This document shows positions 52,244-60,320 of a stretch of DNA of 64,000 nt, piece by piece. The notes beneath the pieces were generated by a model. It was not told the origin of the DNA. It made no database searches and was given only the letters and a program-made list of their open reading frames with translations. The translations under genes and the position numbers were made by a program. Every line of letters begins with the position of its first letter. Within the stretch, counting starts at the first letter, position 1. Origin of the DNA: BJ22 sp021298375 (GTDB lineage Bacteria > Planctomycetota > Planctomycetia > Pirellulales > Pirellulaceae); NCBI GenBank assembly GCA_046343015.1, contig JBKDOL010000076.1, positions 47,768-111,767 on the forward strand. The letters run 5' to 3'.

Positions 52244-53692
52244 ATGGACATGGAGCAGATTGTTTCGCTGTGCAAGCGACGGGGGTTCGTCTTTCAGTCG
52301 AGCGAAATCTACGGCGGCCTGAACGGCTTCTGGGATTATGGCCCCCTGGGCGTCGAGCTCAAGCGCAACGTCAAGCACGCTTGGTGGCAGGACATGGTCC
52401 TGGCTCACGATGACCTGAATGTGCTCCCCAGTGCGCCGGGGGTTTATAGCATGACTGGGATTGATTCGACGATCATCATGCACCCGCAGATTTGGAAGTG
52501 CAGCGGGCACTACGACCTGTTCATCGACAAAATGGTCGATTGCCGCGAGTGCAAAGGCCGCTTTCGCGAAGACCATATTCCCGGCACCCCCTGCCCGCTC
52601 AAGCCGAGCAAGCAGGTTGGTCAGCACGACAAGTGCAGTCTGACCGAGCCCCGCGACTTCAACCTGATGTTCAAGACGACGCTGGGCGCGCTCGGTACCG
52701 AGGAGGATGCTGCCTTCCTGCGGCCGGAAACGGCTCAAGGGATTTTCGTCAACTTCAAGAACGTAATTGACAGCACGCGCTACCGCCTGCCGCTGGGGAT
52801 TGCCCAGATCGGGAAGAGTTTCCGCAACGAAATCACGCCGCGGAATTTTACTTTCCGTTCACGCGAGTTTGAGCAGATGGAGATTGAGTTCTTCTGCCAC
52901 CCCAATGAATCGGCCGATTGGTATCGCTATTGGCGGGACCGCCGAATGAAGTGGTATCAGGACTACGGTGTCGGTTCGGAACGGCTGCGGTTGCGCGAGC
53001 ACGCTCCGGATGAGCTTTCACATTACTCGATCGGCACGGCTGACATCGAGTATGCGTTTCCTTTCCTCAGCGCGGGCGAGTACGGTGAACTGGAGGGGAT
53101 TGCCCACCGGGGCGATTTCGATCTTCGCAGCCACATGGAGGGGAAGCTGGATGAGAAGACCCGTCCCCTTCAGGTCCAGCTCGGCCCGGACGGCAAGCCC
53201 AAGTGGCGGGGGAGCGGCAAGGATTTGTCGTATCGCGATGACTTGACCAACGAGAAGTTCGTGCCGCATGTGATCGAGCCTTCGGCCGGCGCCGATCGCG
53301 CGACACTGGCAATCATCTGCGAGGCCTATCACGAGGACGAAGCTCCGGATGAAGACGGCAAGTCCCAAAAGCGGACGGTGCTTCGTTTTCATCCGCGGCT
53401 GGCTCCGATCAAGGCTGCGATTTTCCCGCTGGTCAAGAAGGACGGCATGCCGGAAATGGCCAAGGAGATTTACTTGGCGTTGAAGAAGCAGTTCAACGTC
53501 TTCTACGATGAAAAGGGAGCGGTCGGCCGGCGCTATCGCCGTCAGGATGAGGCCGGCACCCCTTACTGCATCACGGTCGACGGCCAGTCACTGCAAGATG
53601 GTACCGTCACCATTCGCGACCGGGACACGCTCCAGCAGGAACGGATCAAAGCGGCCGACTGCCTGCAAGTGGTCCGCGATAAGGTCGGCTGA
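52244..53692 (+). CDS. glyQS: Glycyl-tRNA synthetase, alpha2 (archaeal/eukaryotic-type)
   Basis: The 482-residue class II synthetase charges tRNA-Gly. It has 'GFVFQSSEIYGGLNGFWDYGPLGVELKRN' in pieces at the N-terminus, the Cys pair 'DCRECKGRF', motif 2 'FRNEITPRNFTFRSREFEQMEIEFF' split here as its recognisable core, motif 3 'PSAGADRATLAIICEAY', and the anticodon-binding domain from about residue 375 ('RFHPRLAPIKAAIFPLV'). It is the single-chain dimeric type, not the tetrameric GlyQ/GlyS pair of many bacteria. The frame is open 120 codons upstream, but the ATG at 52244 ('MDMEQIVSLCKRR') fits the family; 52250 is also possible. Confidence 0.96.
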   Translation: MDMEQIVSLCKRRGFVFQSSEIYGGLNGFWDYGPLGVELKRNVKHAWWQDMVLAHDDLNVLPSAPGVYSMTGIDSTIIMHPQIWKCSGHYDLFIDKMVDCRECKGRFREDHIPGTPCPLKPSKQVGQHDKCSLTEPRDFNLMFKTTLGALGTEEDAAFLRPETAQGIFVNFKNVIDSTRYRLPLGIAQIGKSFRNEITPRNFTFRSREFEQMEIEFFCHPNESADWYRYWRDRRMKWYQDYGVGSERLRLREHAPDELSHYSIGTADIEYAFPFLSAGEYGELEGIAHRGDFDLRSHMEGKLDEKTRPLQVQLGPDGKPKWRGSGKDLSYRDDLTNEKFVPHVIEPSAGADRATLAIICEAYHEDEAPDEDGKSQKRTVLRFHPRLAPIKAAIFPLVKKDGMPEMAKEIYLALKKQFNVFYDEKGAVGRRYRRQDEAGTPYCITVDGQSLQDGTVTIRDRDTLQQERIKAADCLQVVRDKVG

Positions 53693-53832
53693 ACAATTTC
53701 ATCCAGAGCCACCCTCCCTTGGGGCAGATGGGTCCTTGGCTCGGCGGATAAAGCGAAACGGGATTGGGGTTTCTGTCCGGTCAGGCCGCGCACGTGGAGC
53801 TGTATTCACCTGCGGCAGCCTCCGAAGGCTGG

Positions 53833-54654
53833 TTAGATTTCGGGCCCGGCAGGTTTTTTCTTTTTCTCCGGTTGGACAAATGCCAGCAGCGGCATCCGTT
53901 TCTGGTCGGAAACAACGACGCCTCCCGGCTTCTCGATCGTCACCGCAAAACCAATTGGCTGATTGACAGGGAGCTTGGCCTGAATCGCCACGATCGACTC
54001 TTCTCCCGTCGTAATGTCGAACACGCCGCCATCGATCGGGTCGCTGTCCCGTGAAGGATCCAGAATCCAGAGCTGGTACTGCCAGACCTTGGGGTCGTTC
54101 GCCGGCATCCCGACAAACCGCATGAAGCCGCGTTGCTGGGCGTCGCTCCAGACGATGTCGCCGGAGACATCGTTTTTCAGGGGAGTCGTGCCCTCGCTCC
54201 ACTTTGTTTGAATCAAATCCGTCGCCGAGGCGATCAAAGAGTCACGGGTCAGGGGGGAACCACTGTCTCGATCGGAATCCCCCTGACTTCCTTGCCAGAA
54301 GAAAACGGCCAGCAAGGAAGCCGCAAGGCAGGCAATCCAGGCCAGCCGCTCGCGGACTCGCCCCGACTGGGGCGGTGCCACCTCAACCACATCGGCAATT
54401 CGCCGAGTCGCGACTTCGGAAACAATGGCCCGACCAGTATTCGAGACGGCGCGCCGCAGACTTTCTGGCATCGCCTCGATTTGGTCGAGAGCCGACAGCG
54501 AAACCGTGGCAGCAACCCTTTCCAAGTCGCTCAAAGCGGGCGTTCCCGTGGACGGTTTCACGCTTTCGTACTCCTTGAATTCCTCGGTTGTCAAATCGCC
54601 CATGATGTAACCAGCCAGGCACTCGGCGAATTCTGTTTCTTTGGATGGTTTCAT
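53833..54654 (-). CDS. Anti-sigma-K-like membrane protein (RskA family)
   Basis: The 273-residue product has an N-terminal anti-sigma region ('ECLAGYIMGDLTTEEFKEYE'), a membrane helix ('LAWIACLAASLLAVFFW', about 120-137), and a periplasmic RskA-like domain: 'GDIVWSDAQQRGFMRFVGMPANDPKVWQYQLWI', read in parts, and 'AFAVTIEKPGGVVVSDQ'-type strands. It ends in a Lys-rich tail. RskA-type proteins hold their sigma factor at the membrane until regulated proteolysis. GGAGG lies 8 bp before the ATG at 54654, and the gene overlaps the sigma gene as ATGA. Confidence 0.88.
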   Translation of the reverse strand: MKPSKETEFAECLAGYIMGDLTTEEFKEYESVKPSTGTPALSDLERVAATVSLSALDQIEAMPESLRRAVSNTGRAIVSEVATRRIADVVEVAPPQSGRVRERLAWIACLAASLLAVFFWQGSQGDSDRDSGSPLTRDSLIASATDLIQTKWSEGTTPLKNDVSGDIVWSDAQQRGFMRFVGMPANDPKVWQYQLWILDPSRDSDPIDGGVFDITTGEESIVAIQAKLPVNQPIGFAVTIEKPGGVVVSDQKRMPLLAFVQPEKKKKPAGPEI

Positions 54655-55280
54655 GATCCGGCCTCCGAAATGGCGGCTGTGAATGGACGTTGAACACACT
54701 CTCGCAATGAGAGCAAACCGCGACGCGCAAATGACTTGACACTACCCAGCGGCAAACTCAGGGAAGTCGATACCTCCTGATGCGACATCCCCTCCTGCAA
54801 AATCAGTTTCAGTACGCCCTGAGCATTGGGGCTCAGCTGGTCCATGCAACTTCTGACCTTGGCAATCTCGTCCGCCAACTCGAGGGAATCCGGCTGGCGC
54901 TCGGAAAACTCGATCACCGACTCCTCGTGCAAGTTATGAACTTGCGCTTGGGCGCTGTTCCTCCGCAGTCGGTCGACCAAACGACGCCGGGCGATGATCG
55001 AGATAAAGGAAATCTCGCTCCCGCGCTCGGGTCGGAAATGCGCCGCATTTTTCCACAACTCGATGAAGATCTCCTGAACGAGATCCTCTGCGTCATGGGT
55101 GCTGCGGGTCATTTTTTTGGTAAGGGTCCAAATCAAACCCCCATAACGCTCGACAAAACGATCCACTGCAGACGTATCGCCTGCGGCGATCAACGGCATC
55201 AGTGGAGGACCGCCAAATCGTGTGGACGATTCATCATTGAGGTCGTCCGCACCGAGAGGATATTCCAAACCTGGGTCCAT
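54651..55280 (-). CDS. ECF-family RNA polymerase sigma factor
   Basis: The 209-residue product has region 2 ('RFVERYGGLIWTLTKKMTRSTHDAEDLVQEIFIELW' in parts, with 'FISIIARRRLVDRLRR') and region 4 ('LSPNAQGVLKLILQEGMSHQEV' and 'LPLGSVKSFARRGLLSLRE'). The ATG at 55280 is preferred over an in-frame TTG at 55289. It is coupled to the RskA-like gene by a 4-bp overlap, so the two are made together. The divergent fasciclin/FGE gene is a candidate target (inference). Confidence 0.93.
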   Translation of the reverse strand: MDPGLEYPLGADDLNDESSTRFGGPPLMPLIAAGDTSAVDRFVERYGGLIWTLTKKMTRSTHDAEDLVQEIFIELWKNAAHFRPERGSEISFISIIARRRLVDRLRRNSAQAQVHNLHEESVIEFSERQPDSLELADEIAKVRSCMDQLSPNAQGVLKLILQEGMSHQEVSTSLSLPLGSVKSFARRGLLSLRECVQRPFTAAISEAGS

Positions 55281-56103
55281 GGATTTCAATCAATGTGTGA
55301 AGTCGAAGGGAATAAGCCGCCCCGAGGCTCACTGAGAGACTTCGGCGGCCGACTGTTCATGGTGGGGTTCACCCAAGTCCAGCCTCGAAAGTCAATCGTC
55401 CCGCATGTTTCGTTTGGCCAGAGGACCGGCCCACGTATCCGCGGGCAACGTCTCATTCTGGCAAACGGTCTGGGGCAGACACAACTTCCAAGTCGACCGG
55501 CCAAGGCTCTCCAATGCAGGCTGAATCCCGCACTGCGCTAACCGCGGACCCGACACAGTTGGCCTGCTTCCTCGTCAAAGGCATCGGGCCAGCCGGTTCC
55601 GAGCTACCGCTCAAAACCTCGGTTCGCAACCTCGGTTCGCAGGCTTCGTTGCCGAACTCTGGCTTGCTGTTCGGATGGGGGACCGAAGTGGATGCAGTAT
55701 TCTTAAAAAAAATCCGGAAGTCATTGGATTTGGGACCATTCTCCGCGATCTTTCCCGCCGGATTCCCGCTCTCGCACCACCCCAGACCGGAGAACGGCAG
55801 GAAGACCCCTTTCAACCTCACGGCCCACTTTCAGTCTTCCGGCCCCGCCAGGGCGTTTGCGCTTACCTGTCTGGGCAAGCCGCACGTGTGCCGGCAACTC
55901 CTGCCCTCGGGTTCCCCCAGGGGCCAGCGGAAAGTCCTCAAGCTGGGGCCCGAAAAACAAAATCGTTCAAACTGTTCAGATGTTTGCATCCAAACGTAAG
56001 CCTGCCCCGAAATGTCTCGCTGTAGTGGTTGGGGGAAATCGGCTCAGCACTGTTGCAGTTGACCTGGCCTTATTTTTTTGAACGCACGCTGAAAGGAAAA
56101 CAA
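55281..56103. other. 823-bp divergent intergenic region with 13-bp direct repeat
   Basis: This is the longest gene-free stretch. It holds two tandem copies of CCTCGGTTCGCA(A/G) (55617-55642), an A7 run near 55706 and a T7 run near 56072. A frame at 55514-55999 was rejected as non-coding in composition. It must hold the promoters of the sigma operon and of the fasciclin/FGE gene; no ECF-type -35/-10 pair was firmly identified. Confidence 0.6.
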
Positions 56104-58584
56104 ATGCTCAAGTTCAGGTGGTTATATTCGCTGGCCATGGCAACAATCTGCCTCTGGTCGACGATGACGAAAGTAGATGACCTCGTCGAACAGGTCGCTC
56201 GGATTGGAAAACTGAAGACTCTGGTCGTGGCACTCAAAGCGGCCAACTTGATCAACCAGTTGAGGGGCGAGGGACCCTTTACGATATTTGCCCCCACGGA
56301 TGAGGCGTTTGCCGCCTTGCCCGAAGGGACGCTGAGTTCCCTGCTGCTGCCCGAGAACCGGGAAAAGCTGATTCGAATTCTCAAGTACCATGTCATCCCC
56401 GGCCGGCTCTCGGCCATGGATATCGGAAACATCGACGCCCCTCAAATGGCGCGAACGGCCAATGGCCAGCGGCTCTCAATCGGAATGGAAGATGGGGAGT
56501 TCCGAGTGGGTGCGGCGAAAGTCATCGGTCGGGAACTGAACTGCAGCAACGGTGTGATTCATCTGATCGATAAGGTCCTGCTCCCGGAGGAGCTGCGGAC
56601 AGAAGACTCAATCACCATGGAATTGAAGGAAGCGTCCCCGACCAGCCTGCTGGATGCCCTGCGAGCCGTGCCCGATGGGCGTTTTTCGACCTTTCTGGCT
56701 GCTGTTGAAGCGAGCGGCGGCGATCAAGACTGGGCCCGGCCGCAACCCAATGGCAACTGGACTCTCTTTATTCCAACGAATGCCGCCTTCAATCGCCTCA
56801 CGGAAGCCGAGCGAACCGCTCTGCTCGATCCTGCAAACCGCGACGCTCTCCGGGCATTGCTCGACTGGCACGCCTTGCCCAAGCTGCAGCCCTGGAGCTT
56901 TGAATTTTCCGATGGCGAGCGAGCCGCGGTGATGATCTCGCGGCAGAACGACCGGTTTGTACTCGACGTTCTCGCCAGTGGCCTGGTGTTTGTTTACCAA
57001 CTCCGCACGGCAGGCTCCACCCGCGAAAGCGAACAGCCGTTCAAGGCTCGGATCCTCGCTGGCGACATTCAGGTCGGCGGGAATCTGGTCAACATCGTCG
57101 ATCGGGTGATTATCCCCAAGCAACTCGAGGGCAAACTCTTGGCTTCTCAAGCTTATCGCGAGCAGGATGTCCAGGAACTGAATGCGGGTGCCGAAGCCCA
57201 GGCCAACGCCAAGCTGGTTTTTGAGGAAATGCTGCAAAAGGCTGATAGTCTCGAAGGCGAAGGCCAGATGGCCATGTATCAGATGGGAATGAAAATGCTG
57301 GAGGAAGTACTGCCGGTCAACCGAAACGGCACGATTCTCGATGGTGCCGATATGAGCAATCCGGCTGTCGTGCGAGCGAAGCTGCGTGGTCGAATCGATG
57401 ACCTCGATCGGGTTTGGTATGCCAATTTCATGAAGAACAGCCCAGTGGCCCAGTCGCTCTCGGCTCCTCTCCCCGAAATCTTTCCTGATCCTCGCGCAGA
57501 AAGTTCCCGTCCCAAAACCGACAAGACTTCGAGCAATACGGAAAACACCAAGCCGATGAGTGAGTCGGCGGAAGTCCGACCAAGTTCAGCTCAAACTCCG
57601 GCCGCAGTCGACGAAGTGGCATCGTCAAACCGCTCGGACTTGTCTTGGTGCGAAGTGCTTGAGCAGAAAGTCGACGAGGCGGTGGTGGCCGACCCGGCAC
57701 TTCGCGCTGCCATCACTGCGACTGGACTGCCCTGGCGAGTCCGCGACAAAGCGACCGGAATCGAAATGCTACTGGTCCCGCCTGGACAGTTTACGATGGG
57801 ACGAATTCCCGGCGACAAGGAAGCCGATCCGAACGAGCTGCCAGCGCATCCCGTTACCTTGACCAAGCCCTATTATCTGGGCCGATATGAGGTCACCCGT
57901 GAACAATGGCTCAAAGTAATGAAAGCCGAGCCCGTCGCACCGCAACAGCAAGGCGGGGCGGGGCTCACGATTCAAGCTGGTCAGGGAGCCATTCAGATAG
58001 GCCAACCGACGTTTGAATTCCGCGACTCGAAGGGGAACATTATCAAGGTAGAGGGGAAAGCCGAGCGGGCTGCTGATGGTTCGATTGTCCTCAGCAATTC
58101 CGCTGACCCAGCGCCTCGCGCCGAAGGCGGAGACAATGCCAGCCCCGAACTCCCCGCTTTGGGGTCTTGGAGCCGATGTAACGAGTTCTGTCGCAAGACC
58201 GGCCTGCGCTTGCCTACGGAAGCCGAGTGGGAGTACGCTTGCCGCGGCGGAGTTGAAGCTCCCCGCTATGGAGAGCTTGATCAGGTCTCATGGCACCGCG
58301 GAAACGCAGGCGGAAAAAATCGCCCCGTCGGCGGCAAGGCGGCCAACGGCCTGGGCTTCCACGACATGCTCGGAAATGCCTGGGAGTGGGTCGGCGATTG
58401 GTACTCAGAGTACACCCGCGAGCCCAAAACCAATCCCAAGGGTCCCGAAACCGGAACCTCGCGGGTAATTCGCGGTGGCTATTTCGATTACGAAGCAGGC
58501 TTCTGCCGGGCGACGCTTCGCTACAAAGTCGACTCGCCTGATTTCGGCAACAAGACAGGATTGCGGGTTGCCCGTGACCCGTAA
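56104..58584 (+). CDS. Two fasciclin domains fused to a formylglycine-generating-enzyme-like domain
   Basis: The 826-residue product has a weak N-terminal hydrophobic segment ('WLYSLAMATICLWSTM', 5-20). A first fasciclin domain spans about 22-165 ('GPFTIFAPTDEAFAALP' at 57-73, 'GVIHLIDKVLLP' after it), a second about 170-350 ('NWTLFIPTNAAFNRL' at 218-232), then a Ser/Pro linker. A SUMF1/FGE-sulfatase domain spans about 540-826 ('GIEMLLVPPGQFTMG', 'GLRLPTEAEWEYACRGG', 'MLGNAWEWVGDWY', 'RVIRGGYF'). The usual C-terminal 'GFRC' reads 'GLRV', so the paired-Cys FGE catalysis is unlikely. A 70-residue Gly/Gln-rich insertion splits the FGE domain. AAAGGA precedes the ATG at 56104. It is divergent from the ECF pair. 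Confidence 0.9.
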   Translation: MLKFRWLYSLAMATICLWSTMTKVDDLVEQVARIGKLKTLVVALKAANLINQLRGEGPFTIFAPTDEAFAALPEGTLSSLLLPENREKLIRILKYHVIPGRLSAMDIGNIDAPQMARTANGQRLSIGMEDGEFRVGAAKVIGRELNCSNGVIHLIDKVLLPEELRTEDSITMELKEASPTSLLDALRAVPDGRFSTFLAAVEASGGDQDWARPQPNGNWTLFIPTNAAFNRLTEAERTALLDPANRDALRALLDWHALPKLQPWSFEFSDGERAAVMISRQNDRFVLDVLASGLVFVYQLRTAGSTRESEQPFKARILAGDIQVGGNLVNIVDRVIIPKQLEGKLLASQAYREQDVQELNAGAEAQANAKLVFEEMLQKADSLEGEGQMAMYQMGMKMLEEVLPVNRNGTILDGADMSNPAVVRAKLRGRIDDLDRVWYANFMKNSPVAQSLSAPLPEIFPDPRAESSRPKTDKTSSNTENTKPMSESAEVRPSSAQTPAAVDEVASSNRSDLSWCEVLEQKVDEAVVADPALRAAITATGLPWRVRDKATGIEMLLVPPGQFTMGRIPGDKEADPNELPAHPVTLTKPYYLGRYEVTREQWLKVMKAEPVAPQQQGGAGLTIQAGQGAIQIGQPTFEFRDSKGNIIKVEGKAERAADGSIVLSNSADPAPRAEGGDNASPELPALGSWSRCNEFCRKTGLRLPTEAEWEYACRGGVEAPRYGELDQVSWHRGNAGGKNRPVGGKAANGLGFHDMLGNAWEWVGDWYSEYTREPKTNPKGPETGTSRVIRGGYFDYEAGFCRATLRYKVDSPDFGNKTGLRVARDP

Positions 58585-58600
58585 GTGAGTTGAAGTGACC

Positions 58601-58632
58601 CCCGGGAGCCAGACCAAGACCTGGCTCCCGGG
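58601..58632. terminator. 12-bp perfect hairpin between convergent genes
   Basis: CCCGGGAGCCAG and CTGGCTCCCGGG form a perfect 12-bp stem around the 8-nt loop ACCAAGAC, 16 bp after the fasciclin/FGE stop. There is no U-tract, but the stem is the strongest in the window and its place between convergent genes suits bidirectional termination. Confidence 0.75.
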
Positions 58633-58868
58633 CCGCGTCGCCCAGTGTTCGGTCTCAGAAGGTAGTTTGCTATGGCCTCGTGGCGACTTGTCAGTCGCGT
58701 GACAGGGATTGGCCGGTAGGCAGGAAGCTGCTTGGGATGACTCTGCTCCGAATCTCTCGCCTCAGACTGGCAGCCAATTCCCAAACAGGCATCGAGCAGT
58801 CGAGGGGGCAAAGTCGAGCCTGCTTTATCTTGCACCTCGAGGATGATTCCGCAGTTTGCGAACGGGGC

Positions 58869-60302
58869 TCAACTGAGTACCCCGCGAACCACTTTGCCGT
58901 GAACATCAGTCAGGCGGCGGTCAGCCCCGTCATGCCGAACGGTGAGTCGCTCGTGGTCGATGCCCAGCAGGTGCAGGACCGTGGCGTGAAAGTCATAAGT
59001 GGTCGTGATGTTCTCGATTGCCCGCCAGCCCCACGGATCGGTCTCGCCAAAAGCCACGCCCGGTTTGACGCCGGCTCCCGCCAGCCAACCGGTAAACGCT
59101 CCGCCATTGTGGTCCCGCCCCTCGCTGCTCTGAGAAAAAGGCATTCGCCCGAATTCCGTATTCCAGAGGACCAGCGTCTCGTCGAGCATCCCGCGCTGCT
59201 CTAAATCCTCCAGCAGCGCAGCCATCGGCTGGTCAATCGAGGCGGCGATCGGCGGCAGTTCCTTGATGATGCTGGCATGATTATCCCAGTTGCCGGTCGG
59301 CCCGTTCGCTCCACTCCAGACCTGCACAAACCGCACGCCGCGCTCGACCATCCGCCGCGCCAGCAAACAGCGTCGGCCGAAGTCCTCGGTCACCGGATTG
59401 CCAAGCCCAAACCGCTGCAGCGTCTCCGCCGTCTCGTCCTTGAGATCGAAAACTTCGGGGGCGCTGATCTGCAGCTTGGCGGCGAGTTCATAGGCCCGGA
59501 CCCGCCCGCTCAGTCGCGAGTCGCCAAACTGCTCGGCCAAGTGCCGCTGGTTCAATTTCTCCAGCAGACTCAGCCCATCTCGGCTCGCCTCGGCGGTGAT
59601 GAACCGGGCCGACTCAGGCGGAGCGAGATCGGGGAGAGGCTGCGGAGTATTGGTACGGACAATCGTCCCCTGATGCCTGACCGGGAGGAAACCAGAGCTG
59701 AAATTTCCGCGCTGGTTGTAAGGCAATCCGCGCGAGTCGGGGAGCACGACAAACGTCGGCAGGTTGTCAGCCAGATTCCCCAGGGCATAACTGATCCAGG
59801 CCCCCATCGACGGAAAGCCGGGAAGCAGAAAGCCCGTATTCATCAGGAAACTGGCCGGTCCATGGACGTTGGTCCGCGAGGTCATCCCGCGCAGAAAAGC
59901 CAGCTTGTCGACGTGCCTGGCCAAATGGGGGAGTTGGTCGCTGACCCAGCGTCCCGACTCGCCATGTTGCTGGAACTTGAAGGGCGAAGCGAGCACCGCC
60001 CCGGCTTCGCTGGTTGCCGCCTCGACCCGCTCGCTGGTTCCCGGATCGAATTTTTGTCCGTGCTGTTTTTCCAGTTCGGGCTTGTAGTCGAACAGGTCCA
60101 TCTGGCTGGCCCCGCCGTTCATGAACAGCTGAATCACTTGCTTGGCTTTGGCGGGATGGTGCAGCCCGACGAGGCCGTCGCTCCGCCCGGCGGTCGCTCC
60201 CCTCCCCTCGCGGGCCAGCGCATGAGCCAAGGCGATTCCGCAGAGTCCCCCGCTGGCATTGGCCAGCAGTTCACGGCGCGTCAGGCTCCAGGGAAACATC
60301 AT
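58869..60302 (-). CDS. DUF1501-family exported protein
   Basis: The 477-residue product belongs to the DUF1501 family (alkaline-phosphatase/sulfatase-like fold) common in planctomycetes and nearly always paired with a DUF1549/DUF1553 gene. It has a twin-arginine-like start ('SLTRRELLANASGGLCGIALA'), 'VIQLFMNGGASQMDLFDYKPEL', 'GMTSRTNVHGPASFLMNTGF' split across the fold, 'VWNTEFGRMPF'-type metal-site sequence ('LWNTEFGRMPFSQ') and 'GRDHNGGAFTGWLAGAGVKPG', all family marks. The ATG at 60302 or 60299 replaces an in-frame TTG at 60314. It follows the DUF1549 gene by 18 bp on the same strand. The substrate is unknown. Confidence 0.93.
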   Translation of the reverse strand: MMFPWSLTRRELLANASGGLCGIALAHALAREGRGATAGRSDGLVGLHHPAKAKQVIQLFMNGGASQMDLFDYKPELEKQHGQKFDPGTSERVEAATSEAGAVLASPFKFQQHGESGRWVSDQLPHLARHVDKLAFLRGMTSRTNVHGPASFLMNTGFLLPGFPSMGAWISYALGNLADNLPTFVVLPDSRGLPYNQRGNFSSGFLPVRHQGTIVRTNTPQPLPDLAPPESARFITAEASRDGLSLLEKLNQRHLAEQFGDSRLSGRVRAYELAAKLQISAPEVFDLKDETAETLQRFGLGNPVTEDFGRRCLLARRMVERGVRFVQVWSGANGPTGNWDNHASIIKELPPIAASIDQPMAALLEDLEQRGMLDETLVLWNTEFGRMPFSQSSEGRDHNGGAFTGWLAGAGVKPGVAFGETDPWGWRAIENITTTYDFHATVLHLLGIDHERLTVRHDGADRRLTDVHGKVVRGVLS

Positions 60303-60320
60303 GGTGAGGCTCAATCGGGG

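Noticed and set aside
55514..55999. Open frame of 161 codons upstream of the fasciclin/FGE gene.
   Set aside because: No ribosome binding site, no domain pattern, and no periodic codon use like its neighbours. GC-rich DNA gives many such frames.
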